Below are positions 23,433 through 30,120 of a stretch of DNA of 33,090 bases, one piece after another. Location: positions 1 to 33,090 of the forward strand of contig JBDRAU010000029.1 in assembly GCA_043823315.1 (NCBI GenBank), read 5' to 3'. Position numbers and translations under genes: made by a program. The notes beneath the pieces are model-generated. The model had not been told where the DNA came from and did no database searches. It was given only the letters and a program-made list of their open reading frames with translations. Origin of the DNA: JBDRAU01 sp043823315. Its GTDB lineage: Bacteria; Patescibacteriota; UBA1384; DTJR01. How positions within the stretch are numbered: position 1 is the stretch's first letter; each line of letters begins with the position of its first letter.

Positions 23433-24008
23433 ATGAGTTATCTAATCCCAACAGTTATCGAGAAGAGTCAGTTTGGCGAGAGAGCTTACGATATTTATTC
23501 GCGACTTCTAAAAGAGCGAATCATTTTTCTGGGCGGACCGGTTGATGACGATGTTGCTAATATCGTGATTGCACAACTTTTGTTTTTGCAAAGCGAGTCT
23601 GACAAAGAGGATATCAAATTTTATATCAATTCTCCCGGTGGATCTGTTACAGCGACGCTGGCAATTTACGACACAATGAAGCACGTCAAATGCGATGTTT
23701 CGACTGTTTGTGTGGGGCAAGCAGCCTCGGGTGCGGCAGTTTTGTTGGCCGGAGGAAAAAAGGGTAAGAGGTTTTCGCTTAAAAATTCGCGCGTGATGAT
23801 CCACCAGCCGCTTGGTGGGATCGAGGGTCAAGCGACCGATATCCAAATTCATGCCGAGGAAATTTTGAAAATCAAAGATAAATTAAACGACATTCTTGCT
23901 AGGGAAACCGGAAAGAGTAAAAAACAGGTTGAAGCCGATACCGAAAGGGATCGCTTCATGACCGCCGACGAAGCCAAGAAATACGGTCTCATCGATAAGG
24001 TTATTTAG
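23433..24008 (+). CDS. clpP: ATP-dependent Clp protease proteolytic subunit
   Basis: Forms the tetradecameric peptidase chamber of ClpXP/ClpAP. 191 residues from ATG 23433, chosen over the upstream TTG frame because AGAGGAG precedes it and the protein then starts at the family position (MSYLIPTVIEKS). Catalytic triad: S99 (GQAASGAA), H124 (MIHQPLGG) and D173 (TERDRFM). The usual GQAASMG is GQAASGA here. Heads a run of plus-strand genes through 25932. Confidence 0.96.
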   Translation: MSYLIPTVIEKSQFGERAYDIYSRLLKERIIFLGGPVDDDVANIVIAQLLFLQSESDKEDIKFYINSPGGSVTATLAIYDTMKHVKCDVSTVCVGQAASGAAVLLAGGKKGKRFSLKNSRVMIHQPLGGIEGQATDIQIHAEEILKIKDKLNDILARETGKSKKQVEADTERDRFMTADEAKKYGLIDKVI

Positions 24009-24015
24009 GAGATAT

Positions 24016-24984
24016 ATGAAAGCACAAGAGATATTTGATCTGGCGGTAAAAATCGGGATTAAAAACGACCCGCGGGGAAAAGTGGAAGTCGAGAAGTTCT
24101 TGAAATCGGCCAAGAAAGACTACAGTGATCTTCCCGAAAAAAAGAAAAAAGAATTCGATAAGGAAAGATTTACTAATCCCTACTCTGATTCTAGGTTTTT
24201 AGTTGGCGATAAAAACAAACGCGTTAAACGTGTTTTAGTCGGAATCGATCCTGCAACGAGTATGGTTCTTTTGGCCAAAGAGCTCGAGCGCATGGGCAAG
24301 CCGATTGATTTAATCATTGCTCACCATCCAGCCGGAAAGGCGCTAGCCGATCTTCACGAAGTAATGGATCTTCAAACCAGTGTTTACTCCAAGGCAGGTG
24401 TTCCTGAAAACATTGCCGAGGGTATCGTTAGAGAGCAAGTGGAGGATGTCTCGAGGAGAATTGCGCCGGTTAACCACTATGATCCGACGATGGCGGCCGA
24501 GCTTCTCGGGATTTCGATGATCAATATTCACACTCCAGCAGATAACTGTGTTTGGAAATATGTTGAGGATTTTTTAAGCAAGAAAAAGCCGTCTCGGGTT
24601 GGTGAACTTGTTGAAACTCTCAAGGAGATTCCCGAGTACAAAAAAGCGACCGAACTCTCTGCCGGACCAGTTATTTTTTCGGGGAGCGAAAGATCACGTT
24701 GCGGTAAAATTGTTATCTCCGGAATGACGGGTGGAACTTCGGGCAAAGGCAGTGAAAAAATTTATGAACGGATGGCACACTATGGCGTCGGCACGGAAGT
24801 TGCAATGCATGTTTCTGACGAAGATCGTCTCGAAGCGGTCAAGCACTATGTTAACATTGTTATTGCTGGCCACATCGCTTCCGACTCGCTTGGACTTAAT
24901 TTGATCTTAGACGAAGTTGAGAAGAAAAAAATTGAAATTATCCCCTGCTCGGGATTTATAAGGCACTCCAGAGTAAAAAAATAA
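24016..24984 (+). CDS. NIF3/DUF34-family dinuclear metal protein
   Basis: 322 residues. Metal-site blocks of the NIF3-like fold are visible: AHHPAGKAL, NIHTPADN, GTEVAMHVSDEDRLEAVKHY and AGHIASDSLGLN (the last near the usual GHxxSE, with Asp in place of Glu). NIF3-like proteins were once annotated GTP cyclohydrolase I type 2; their activity remains uncertain. The N-terminal ~75 residues are charged and not part of the core fold. Start ATG 24016 with TTAGGAG upstream, eight bases after clpP, so it is probably co-transcribed. Confidence 0.85.
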   Translation: MKAQEIFDLAVKIGIKNDPRGKVEVEKFLKSAKKDYSDLPEKKKKEFDKERFTNPYSDSRFLVGDKNKRVKRVLVGIDPATSMVLLAKELERMGKPIDLIIAHHPAGKALADLHEVMDLQTSVYSKAGVPENIAEGIVREQVEDVSRRIAPVNHYDPTMAAELLGISMINIHTPADNCVWKYVEDFLSKKKPSRVGELVETLKEIPEYKKATELSAGPVIFSGSERSRCGKIVISGMTGGTSGKGSEKIYERMAHYGVGTEVAMHVSDEDRLEAVKHYVNIVIAGHIASDSLGLNLILDEVEKKKIEIIPCSGFIRHSRVKK

Positions 24985-25015
24985 CTCTACTGTGATATTA
25001 TTAAATAGAGGAACC

Positions 25016-25501
25016 ATGGATTTTTTGGATTTAGTTAAGAAGAGGCATTCGGTCAGGGTTTATCAAAACAAAAGAATTCCTGACGAGGATATTAAATATA
25101 TTTTAGAGTGTGCCAGGCTTTCGCCGAGCGCTTTTAACGTGCAGGATTTTCGTTTTGAAGTTACAGCAAATCGCGAAACAATTGGGAAAATTGCTAAAGC
25201 GACCGAAATGGTTTTCATTAAATCGGCTCCGGCGGTGGTTTTGGCTATCGGACTTGATGAGGAAAATAAATACAATATTACTGACGTCGCCATCGCTCTT
25301 GACCATCTTCAACTTGCGGCGGCGGAGAAAGAAATCGGCTCCTGCTGGGTGGGAACGCTCGGGCATTGGAATGTCGAGGAAGCCTTGAATTTGCCCGAGA
25401 ACGAAAAAGTTTATGCAGTGATGCCGCTTGGCTATGATGCCGGTAAGCTCTTGATCAAAAAGCGTAAAAGTTTCGAAGAACTATTTAAAATAGAAAAATG
25501 A
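25016..25501 (+). CDS. Nitroreductase-family FMN oxidoreductase
   Basis: 161 residues from ATG 25016 (AGAGGAACC upstream); the frame opens at 24992. The FMN-binding start is classic: MDFLDLVKKRHSVRVYQNKRIPDEDI, then ARLSPSAFNVQDFRF. The middle has VAIALDHLQLAAAEKEIGSCWVGTL and the C-terminal block YAVMPLGYDAG. It is a short member of the family. Substrate unknown: nitro compounds, quinones or flavins are family possibilities. It overlaps the DUF4395 gene by four bases (ATGA). Confidence 0.9.
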   Translation: MDFLDLVKKRHSVRVYQNKRIPDEDIKYILECARLSPSAFNVQDFRFEVTANRETIGKIAKATEMVFIKSAPAVVLAIGLDEENKYNITDVAIALDHLQLAAAEKEIGSCWVGTLGHWNVEEALNLPENEKVYAVMPLGYDAGKLLIKKRKSFEELFKIEK

Positions 25502-25932
25502 AGTGTTTATGTAACTGTCCCGAAAATCAAGTCAATGCCAAAGTAGCGAGATTAAATGCTCTTTGGACTTTGGTTTTGGCGATACTCTTTATTTTCGTTT
25601 GGCGATGGACTGCTTATATTTTATTCTTGGACTTTTTCCTAAAAGCAATTTTTCATCCGCGCTATTCACCGATTAGCCGCTTAAATAGCTGGTTCTTAAA
25701 AGTTCTCAAAATTGAGCCGAAACTTATTTTTGCCCCGCCAAAACTTTTTGCTGCTAAGGTGGGTTTTATATTTTCTGCCATAGTCATCATTTTGTATTTG
25801 CTCGATTATATTCTGGCGGCGCAGATTTTTGCCGGAGTTCTAGCCCTTTTTGCATTTTTGGAATTTGCTTTTGAATTCTGTATGGGATGCTGGGCCTACG
25901 AAATAATTCAAAAGTTAAAAGTCAAAAATTAA
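25498..25932 (+). CDS. DUF4395-type integral membrane protein
   Basis: 144 residues with about four hydrophobic helices. An N-terminal CLCNCPENQVNAKVARLNA motif is followed by FLDFFLKAIFHPRYSPISR, a PPKLFAAKVGFIFS block, and a FCMGCWAYE end containing a CxxC pair. This is the pattern of DUF4395; its function is unknown, and the conserved cysteines hint at redox or metal binding. The overlap with the nitroreductase suggests a shared redox context (inference). Confidence 0.75.
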   Translation: MKCLCNCPENQVNAKVARLNALWTLVLAILFIFVWRWTAYILFLDFFLKAIFHPRYSPISRLNSWFLKVLKIEPKLIFAPPKLFAAKVGFIFSAIVIILYLLDYILAAQIFAGVLALFAFLEFAFEFCMGCWAYEIIQKLKVKN

Positions 25933-25949
25933 GGAGTTGCTTTGCAATA

Positions 25950-25978
25950 TTGATTTTTGATGCAAGTTTTGCTAAATT
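25950..25978 (+). promoter_or_regulatory. Promoter of the carbonic-anhydrase-like gene
   Basis: TTGATT at 25950-25955 and TAAATT at 25973-25978, 17-base spacer. Confidence 0.65.
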
Positions 25979-25981
25979 ATT

Positions 25982-26002
25982 AAAGCGCGTAAGGCGCTTT
26001 TT
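25982..26002 (+). promoter_or_regulatory. Hairpin at the 5' end of the leader
   Basis: AAAGCGC-GTAAG-GCGCTTT with a short T run. It starts right at the predicted transcript start, so it could cap and stabilise the mRNA, or act as a weak attenuator. Confidence 0.5.
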
Positions 26003-26023
26003 AGGTTAACTTCGAGGGAGGAA

Positions 26024-26740
26024 ATGATGGAGCTGAAAGCACAGTTTGACCAAGGGCAGGCAGCAATCGCTCGTCTCGCAAAGGGCGAATACGATCTAGC
26101 GGAAGCAACCAAGATTGGAGACAAGACGCTTGGCTGTATCGACGAGGGCATCGAGTATGCTTGTTATCGGTTGGCCGGTTCGGGACGACTTCTGGGCGAA
26201 GAGCAAGCCGTTGCTCTCGTAGAGAAGTTTGGGCTTGATGTCGGCTATCACTCCGATTGCGGAGCGGTCCGCAAGTATCTTGTGGAAGGCGCTGGGGTTT
26301 TGGATCCGAGCGATGAAGAAGTGGATGCGGAAGCGAAGCGCTGGAGTGAGCAGATCGCCAGGATGGCGAAAACGAAAGCAGTCGAAATGCCGCTGGAGCG
26401 GCCCGAGCATCACATTGCTCTTTGCGCCTATTACGATGGCACGGGACAGATGACTTCGTGCAAAGGCTTGCCGCTCGGGTTTATCGTCAGCCGCACCATT
26501 TTGCCGCATGATTATGCGATAGCAGAAATGGTGACGGCAACCGACATTGCCACGAACCACGGCTTCAACGACCTGTTCACCCACGAACATCCGTTCCTAC
26601 TCGTTGCAGTTGGGCGCGATCAAGATCAGGCCCAAGAGCTCGAAGAAGAACTCAAGACTCATGCTCTGAGGCAGCTGACAGAATCCCAACAGGGTCGCGT
26701 CAAAGTGATCTCGATTCACCTCCAACGGATTCGCCTTTAG
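26024..26740 (+). CDS. Putative beta-carbonic-anhydrase-like zinc protein
   Basis: 238 residues, soluble. C38xD40 (GCIDEG), RLAGSG and H76xxC79 (GYHSDCGAV) are in the same order as the CxDSR, RNAGN and HxxCGA elements of beta-carbonic anhydrases, so a zinc site made of C38, H76 and C79 is likely. The usual Arg after the Asp is missing, so hydratase activity is uncertain. The C-terminal half (GFIVSRTILPHDYAIAEM, HEHPFLLVAV) is unfamiliar. GGGAGG precedes two adjacent ATGs (26024, 26027); the second has the better spacing. Codon use is markedly GC-rich against neighbours. Own promoter and own terminator. Confidence 0.6.
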   Translation: MMELKAQFDQGQAAIARLAKGEYDLAEATKIGDKTLGCIDEGIEYACYRLAGSGRLLGEEQAVALVEKFGLDVGYHSDCGAVRKYLVEGAGVLDPSDEEVDAEAKRWSEQIARMAKTKAVEMPLERPEHHIALCAYYDGTGQMTSCKGLPLGFIVSRTILPHDYAIAEMVTATDIATNHGFNDLFTHEHPFLLVAVGRDQDQAQELEEELKTHALRQLTESQQGRVKVISIHLQRIRL

Positions 26741-26748
26741 CGTATTTC

Positions 26749-26785
26749 CGTCCCGACCCGCTCAGCGGCGTCGGGACGTTTGTTT
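26749..26785 (+). terminator. Intrinsic terminator of the 26024 gene
   Basis: CGTCCCGAC/GTCGGGACG encloses a second perfect stem CCGC-TCA-GCGG and is followed by TTTGTTT. Confidence 0.88.
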
Positions 26786-26815
26786 CTAAGCCAATCTTTA
26801 AAAACTGCAGATTCT

Positions 26816-26847
26816 GGCATAAAATTGACGGCCGTTAATTTTATGCC
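26816..26847. promoter_or_regulatory. 32-bp palindromic operator, copy 1
   Basis: Half-site GGCATAAAATTGACGG meets its inverse with a single mismatched pair. It covers the -35 (TTGACG) and most of the spacer of the regulator's promoter, so binding would block the polymerase. A perfect copy is at 27406-27437. Confidence 0.88.
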
Positions 26848-26854
26848 GTATAAT
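26825..26854 (+). promoter_or_regulatory. Promoter of the PaaX/Cas2-fold regulator
   Basis: TTGACG at 26825-26830, 18-base spacer, TATAAT at 26849-26854. The ATG at 26864 is about 3 bases from the predicted transcript start, with no ribosome site, so the message is nearly leaderless. Confidence 0.75.
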
Positions 26855-26863
26855 TAACTGATA

Positions 26864-27403
26864 ATGGAAAATAGAATTTCTTCCTCGGCAAAACTTCTCT
26901 CTGAAATTTTTGATTTAAGCAGAGCAGAATCCTCTCTAGGAGCTTTTTTATTTAGTTTTGGATCAGCTCGAATTCTCTCGCAAAATATGCGCATGACCAA
27001 TGAGCAGTTTAGAAGTTCTTTTCGCGGTCTGCAAAAAAACGGCTATATTAAAAAAATAAATGAGAACCAGTTTCTCATTACACCAAAATCTCTCGCAAAA
27101 GTTCGAGTTTTGAAAATTATCAGTGATGACTGGACTAAGGGAAAATGGGATGGCTGGTGGAGAATTATAGTTTTTGATATTCCAGAAAAGACGAGAAGTC
27201 AACGTAATATCTTTAGATCGCTGCTTAAGCGGAAGGGTTTTATTGGTATTCAAGGAAGCGTTTTTATTGCTCCGTTTGCTGAGTTTGAGGAGCTTGCAAA
27301 ATTAAGAAAAGATTTAAAAATTGAAAAGTATGTTTCATTCTTTAGGTCAAAAAGTGCTGAGACTGACGACGACCGTCTATTAAAGAAAAAGTTTAAATTA
27401 TAG
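26864..27403 (+). CDS. PaaX-like winged-helix regulator with Cas2-type ferredoxin fold
   Basis: 179 residues. Residues ~1-80 form a winged-helix DNA-binding domain (MTNEQFRSSFRGLQKNGYIKKINENQFLIT, with a wing at the end). Residues ~95-179 match the PaaX central domain, which shares its fold with Cas2: WWRIIVFDIPEKTRSQRNIFRSLLKRKGFIGIQGSVFIAPF, with D105 at the Cas2 catalytic Asp position. No cas genes or CRISPR repeats are near, so a regulator is the better reading. Its promoter is overlapped by a palindrome that recurs before the next gene, pointing to autoregulation and control of the HD protein (inference). Confidence 0.82.
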   Translation: MENRISSSAKLLSEIFDLSRAESSLGAFLFSFGSARILSQNMRMTNEQFRSSFRGLQKNGYIKKINENQFLITPKSLAKVRVLKIISDDWTKGKWDGWWRIIVFDIPEKTRSQRNIFRSLLKRKGFIGIQGSVFIAPFAEFEELAKLRKDLKIEKYVSFFRSKSAETDDDRLLKKKFKL

Positions 27404-27405
27404 TC

Positions 27406-27437
27406 GGCATAAAATTGACGGCCGTCAATTTTATGCC
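27406..27437. promoter_or_regulatory. 32-bp palindromic operator, copy 2 (perfect)
   Basis: A perfect palindrome with half-site GGCATAAAATTGACGG. It lies three bases after the regulator's stop and about 20 bases upstream of the HD-gene -35. Confidence 0.9.
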
Positions 27438-27456
27438 AGTTTAAATCGATATAAAT

Positions 27457-27485
27457 TTGACTGAGGGGCGATTTCGAGTTACATT
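27457..27485 (+). promoter_or_regulatory. Promoter of the HD gene, leaderless
   Basis: TTGACT at 27457-27462 and TACATT at 27480-27485, 17-base spacer. The ATG at 27492 is at the expected transcript start. Confidence 0.7.
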
Positions 27486-27491
27486 TTGGCT

Positions 27492-28106
27492 ATGAGCTTA
27501 AAAAGAGATGTTGAACTATTGTTTGAAGCGGGGACGCTTAGGTTTGTCGATCGGATGTGGAAGCAACTATTCGGGCCCGAACTTCAGAACGATGCCGAGC
27601 ATGCCTTTCGTGTAATTTGGTCAGCACTTATTTTGGCGAAGATGGAACAGCTTTCTGGGCGGAACAGAAAGCAAAATATAGATACAGGAAAATTAATTAA
27701 AATGGCCCTTGTTCATGATCTGGTTGAGAGCCGAACCGGCGACACCCATTATCTTTCTCGCCGCTACACCAAGCGCGATGATATGCTGGCGATAAAAGAT
27801 ATTTTTAAATCAACCTCGCTCGACAAAGAATTTGTTGAGATTTTTAAAGAATACGAGGAGCGAAAAACTCTGGAAGCGAAAATTGTCAAAGATGCCGATA
27901 ATTTGGATATTGATATTGAAACTCGTGAAGTGGAGTACCGCGGTGGCAAAATTCCGCGAATGTGGAGAAAATTTAGAACAACTGCAAGAGCAGATTTTTA
28001 CACCAAATCGGCCAAGAAGCTAGCGCAAGCGGTTGTGAAGGCCGATCCGAACGACTGGCATCAGCTAGGGAGAAACCGGTTTACGACGGGGGATTGGAAG
28101 AAGTGA
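27492..28106 (+). CDS. HD-domain phosphohydrolase (YfbR/HDDC2-like nucleotidase)
   Basis: 205-codon frame; ATG 27492 is preferred over TTG 27486 because it coincides with the predicted transcript start. Metal-binding HD residues are in order: H37 (AEHAFRV), H75-D76 (ALVHDLVES) and D136 (KDADNLD). The DLVESRTGD segment after HD is typical of the 5'-deoxynucleotidase YfbR/HDDC2 branch, which dephosphorylates dNMPs; the exact substrate is not certain. The operator at 27406 ties it to the Cas2-fold regulator upstream. No terminator-like T-tract is visible after it, only a repeat. Confidence 0.85.
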   Translation: MSLKRDVELLFEAGTLRFVDRMWKQLFGPELQNDAEHAFRVIWSALILAKMEQLSGRNRKQNIDTGKLIKMALVHDLVESRTGDTHYLSRRYTKRDDMLAIKDIFKSTSLDKEFVEIFKEYEERKTLEAKIVKDADNLDIDIETREVEYRGGKIPRMWRKFRTTARADFYTKSAKKLAQAVVKADPNDWHQLGRNRFTTGDWKK

Positions 28107-28144
28107 CAGTACTCGTTTACCCCGCGTAGCTTCAGCGAAGTGGG

Positions 28145-28202
28145 GTCATCCCGCGCTTGATGCGGGATCCAGTTTAAAGTTCATAAAGTTAAAAAGTAAT
28201 GA
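28145..28202. repeat. Composite repeat: CCCGCGCTTGATGCGGG palindrome plus TTCATAAAGT motif
   Basis: 28145-28172 matches the inner part of the element at 6371-6461. It is followed by AAAGTTCATAAAGTT, the word that dominates the repeats before and inside the 16S gene. The two families are joined here. Confidence 0.65.
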
Positions 28203-28203
28203 T

Positions 28204-28231
28204 TTGCTTCGGCAGATTTTTTTGTTACACT
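28204..28231 (+). promoter_or_regulatory. pyrF: Promoter of the pyrF-pyrE unit
   Basis: TTGCTT at 28204-28209 and TACACT at 28226-28231, 16-base spacer, with TGT before the -10. It leaves a leader of about 118 bases that contains AAGGAGG at 28270, about 80 bases before the start codon, so the leader probably folds or hides a control element. Confidence 0.55.
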
Positions 28232-28355
28232 CCAAGTTAGAAGACACAGGGAATTCCTTATTCTTTGACAAGGAGGAGAAACGAGAACTAGACGTTGGCA
28301 GATGTAAATAGACAACCTAGAGTTGGAAAACCGAGCAGAAAGCTGGTGCTAAACT

Positions 28356-29078
28356 ATGTCGGGTATTATCAAACGGCCGAGGAGTATCATTCCGGCCTGT
28401 GATGTTGCGACTATCGCCGAGCTAGGCAAGCTGGTTCAAGCGACCCACAATGTTGTGGGGACCGGTGGCTACAAGGTGGACGGCCCGGGAAGCTGTGTGC
28501 TTAGGGTCGGTCTAGAAGCAGCTGTGGCAGAGGTTCGGAATTGGTCCGACCTGCCGATCATCTACGATCACCAGAAGGCGGCGACGGACATACCGGATAT
28601 GGGTGTCAACTTCGCCAGGAACTTGGAGGGGCTGGTCGATGCGGCCATCCTCTTCCCGTTCACCGGCCCCGAGACCCAGACGGCGTGGACCAAGGCGCTA
28701 CAGGACGTCGGGATCGTCCCGATCATCGGTGGCGAGATGACCCATCCCGGGTTCAACGAGATCGAGGGCGGGTATATCGCGACCGGCGCTCCGAAGCGCA
28801 TGTTCGAACTGGCTGTCACAGATGGTGTGCGCGACTTCGTGGTTCCCGGCAACAAGCCAATCGTGGTCGCTGCTTGCCGAGAATTGCTCGAAGAGCTACT
28901 CGGAGATGAGCCGTTTGATCTGTACGCCCCCGGCTTCATCAAGCAGGGTGGCGTGATTTCAGATGCTGGCCAAGTCGCTGGTGATCGCTTCCACGGCATT
29001 GTCGGCCGCGGGATCTATGAGGCCGAAGACATGCGCGTGGCTGCCGAGGAGCACTGCAGTCAGATCGTCGCCGTCTAG
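28356..29078 (+). CDS. pyrF: Orotidine 5'-phosphate decarboxylase, archaeal-like type
   Basis: Makes UMP from OMP. 240 residues. The catalytic Asp-Lys-Asp tract is D71-x2-K74-x3-D78-IPD (YDHQKAATDIPDMG). D16 (PACD) and the phosphate end APGFIKQGGVISDAG...VVGRG-like IVGRGIY complete the barrel. The DHQKAATDIPD form resembles archaeal enzymes, so transfer is possible. Start: an in-frame TAA lies six bases upstream, so ATG 28356 is the earliest start, but it has no ribosome site; the strong AAGGAGG lies 80 bases away. GC-rich codon use. Followed by pyrE after 53 bases. Confidence 0.85.
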   Translation: MSGIIKRPRSIIPACDVATIAELGKLVQATHNVVGTGGYKVDGPGSCVLRVGLEAAVAEVRNWSDLPIIYDHQKAATDIPDMGVNFARNLEGLVDAAILFPFTGPETQTAWTKALQDVGIVPIIGGEMTHPGFNEIEGGYIATGAPKRMFELAVTDGVRDFVVPGNKPIVVAACRELLEELLGDEPFDLYAPGFIKQGGVISDAGQVAGDRFHGIVGRGIYEAEDMRVAAEEHCSQIVAV

Positions 29079-29131
29079 GCGGCACGGCAAATAGACGCAA
29101 TTCTCCCGAAGTGGAGAGAGGAGGAGAGGAT

Positions 29132-29863
29132 ATGTCTACGATTTTGACTTTCACACGACCGGATCAGCTCGATCAGATCATGCCGGGCATGACGCTCGGT
29201 CAGGCTGAGTTTGAGCACATCATGAAGATGCTCGGTCTGATGTGGACGTACGATGGAGAGCCCTGCGAAGAGAAATCACATGCCCAGCTCGCATCGCCTA
29301 TGCACTCCAACGGGTTCTTCGACGTCGGATCGCTGATGAAGGGGTATCCCGAAGTACGTTGGAACTTGGCCCAGCAGCTTGTGGATCGCTTCAGTGCAAA
29401 TCAGGCGGGCCCGATTCACGGAGTAATCGGCGCTCCGACTTCCTCGACCGATCTCGCTGGTGACGTTGCTGAGATTCTCCGCGTCAGGCACTTTATCCTC
29501 GACAAGATAGAGGGTGGTATTGTCTGGCGTGAAGACCAGGAGAATATCCTGGGTTACGAGTGTCTTCTGCGCGTCGAGGAACTGATGACCACGGCCAGCT
29601 CTTGCGAGAAGGCGATGGAGGCGGTACTGGCCGGCAATCCCGGATGGGGCGGTACCTACTACCCGATCGTCTACACGATCGTGGATCGCTCTGACCCGGC
29701 TGCTGGCCCGCTGTCCGTGCGCGGATCTACCGTGGATTCACTCTTCCGCTACGAGGTCCGCAACTTCGATCCGGCTGTTTGCCCCTACTGTGCCGTCGGG
29801 TCGCCGGCACTCAAGCCCAAGGAAAATCGCGAGATCTTCTTCCCGAACGCGGTCGCCGCCTGA
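29132..29863 (+). CDS. pyrE: Orotate phosphoribosyltransferase-like protein
   Basis: Joins orotate and PRPP to OMP, the substrate of pyrF just upstream. 243 residues from ATG 29132, which follows GGAGGAGAGGA. The substrate block HAQLASPMHSNGFFDV corresponds to the LTSGxHS region of OPRT; VIGAPTSSTDLAGDVA corresponds to the VVGPATGG loop; and the PRPP loop is EELMTTASS (149-157), with Glu in place of the usual DD/ED acidic pair. The C-terminal third is unusual, with a CPYC pair (VCPYCAVGSP) that could bind metal. The altered PRPP loop leaves activity to be shown. GC-rich like pyrF. Confidence 0.72.
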   Translation: MSTILTFTRPDQLDQIMPGMTLGQAEFEHIMKMLGLMWTYDGEPCEEKSHAQLASPMHSNGFFDVGSLMKGYPEVRWNLAQQLVDRFSANQAGPIHGVIGAPTSSTDLAGDVAEILRVRHFILDKIEGGIVWREDQENILGYECLLRVEELMTTASSCEKAMEAVLAGNPGWGGTYYPIVYTIVDRSDPAAGPLSVRGSTVDSLFRYEVRNFDPAVCPYCAVGSPALKPKENREIFFPNAVAA

Positions 29864-29890
29864 CCCCCATTTCCAGTCGAGACAATTCAA

Positions 29891-29911
29891 TTTTGCGTTC
29901 CACCCGCAAAA
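29891..29911 (+). terminator. Hairpin after pyrE
   Basis: TTTTGCG-TTCCACC-CGCAAAA is a perfect 7-bp stem. It lies ahead of the stronger terminator. Confidence 0.45.
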
Positions 29912-29932
29912 TCCCACGTCCCGACTACGCAC

Positions 29933-29965
29933 AGGTCCGCCCTCCCCGGCGGGCCTTTTGCTTTC
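29933..29965 (+). terminator. Intrinsic terminator of pyrF-pyrE
   Basis: AGGTCCGCC and GGCGGGCCT form a 9-bp stem (one G-T pair), followed by TTTGCTTT. Confidence 0.82.
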
Positions 29966-30027
29966 TAGTAAAGCTATTCATATTTTTTAATCTGTAATCT
30001 GCCACTTCATTTAATAACTTATATTTA

Positions 30028-30048
30028 GGTTTTGGATCCCCCAAAACC
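30028..30048. repeat. Perfect hairpin in the pyrE-30121 gap
   Basis: GGTTTTGG-ATCCC-CCAAAACC, an 8-bp stem without a T-tract. Role unclear. Confidence 0.45.
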
Positions 30049-30077
30049 GGATCGACGTCAAGTGGCAAGAATTTAAT

Positions 30078-30107
30078 TTGCTAAACACAGGTTCGCTTTG
30101 CTACAAT
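30078..30107 (+). promoter_or_regulatory. Promoter of the anchored Cys-module gene
   Basis: TTGCTA at 30078-30083 and TACAAT at 30102-30107, 18-base spacer. The leader to ATG 30121 would be only about 7 bases. Confidence 0.6.
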
Positions 30108-30120
30108 TTAATAAGAAAGT

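Noticed and set aside
26864..27403. CRISPR adaptation protein Cas2
   Set aside because: The N-terminal winged helix, the autoregulatory palindrome and the absence of cas1 or repeat arrays favour a PaaX-like regulator.
28295..28405. Small upstream frame from TTG 28295 overlapping pyrF
   Set aside because: AAGGAGG is 18 bases away, too far for initiation, and the product has no recognisable features.
28541..28909. Long Gly/Arg-rich frame overlapping pyrF
   Set aside because: A shadow frame caused by GC-rich third positions of pyrF.
20664..29863. Prophage or integrative element explaining the GC-rich genes
   Set aside because: No integrase, phage structural gene, attachment repeat or tRNA boundary is visible, and native-looking genes lie between the units.
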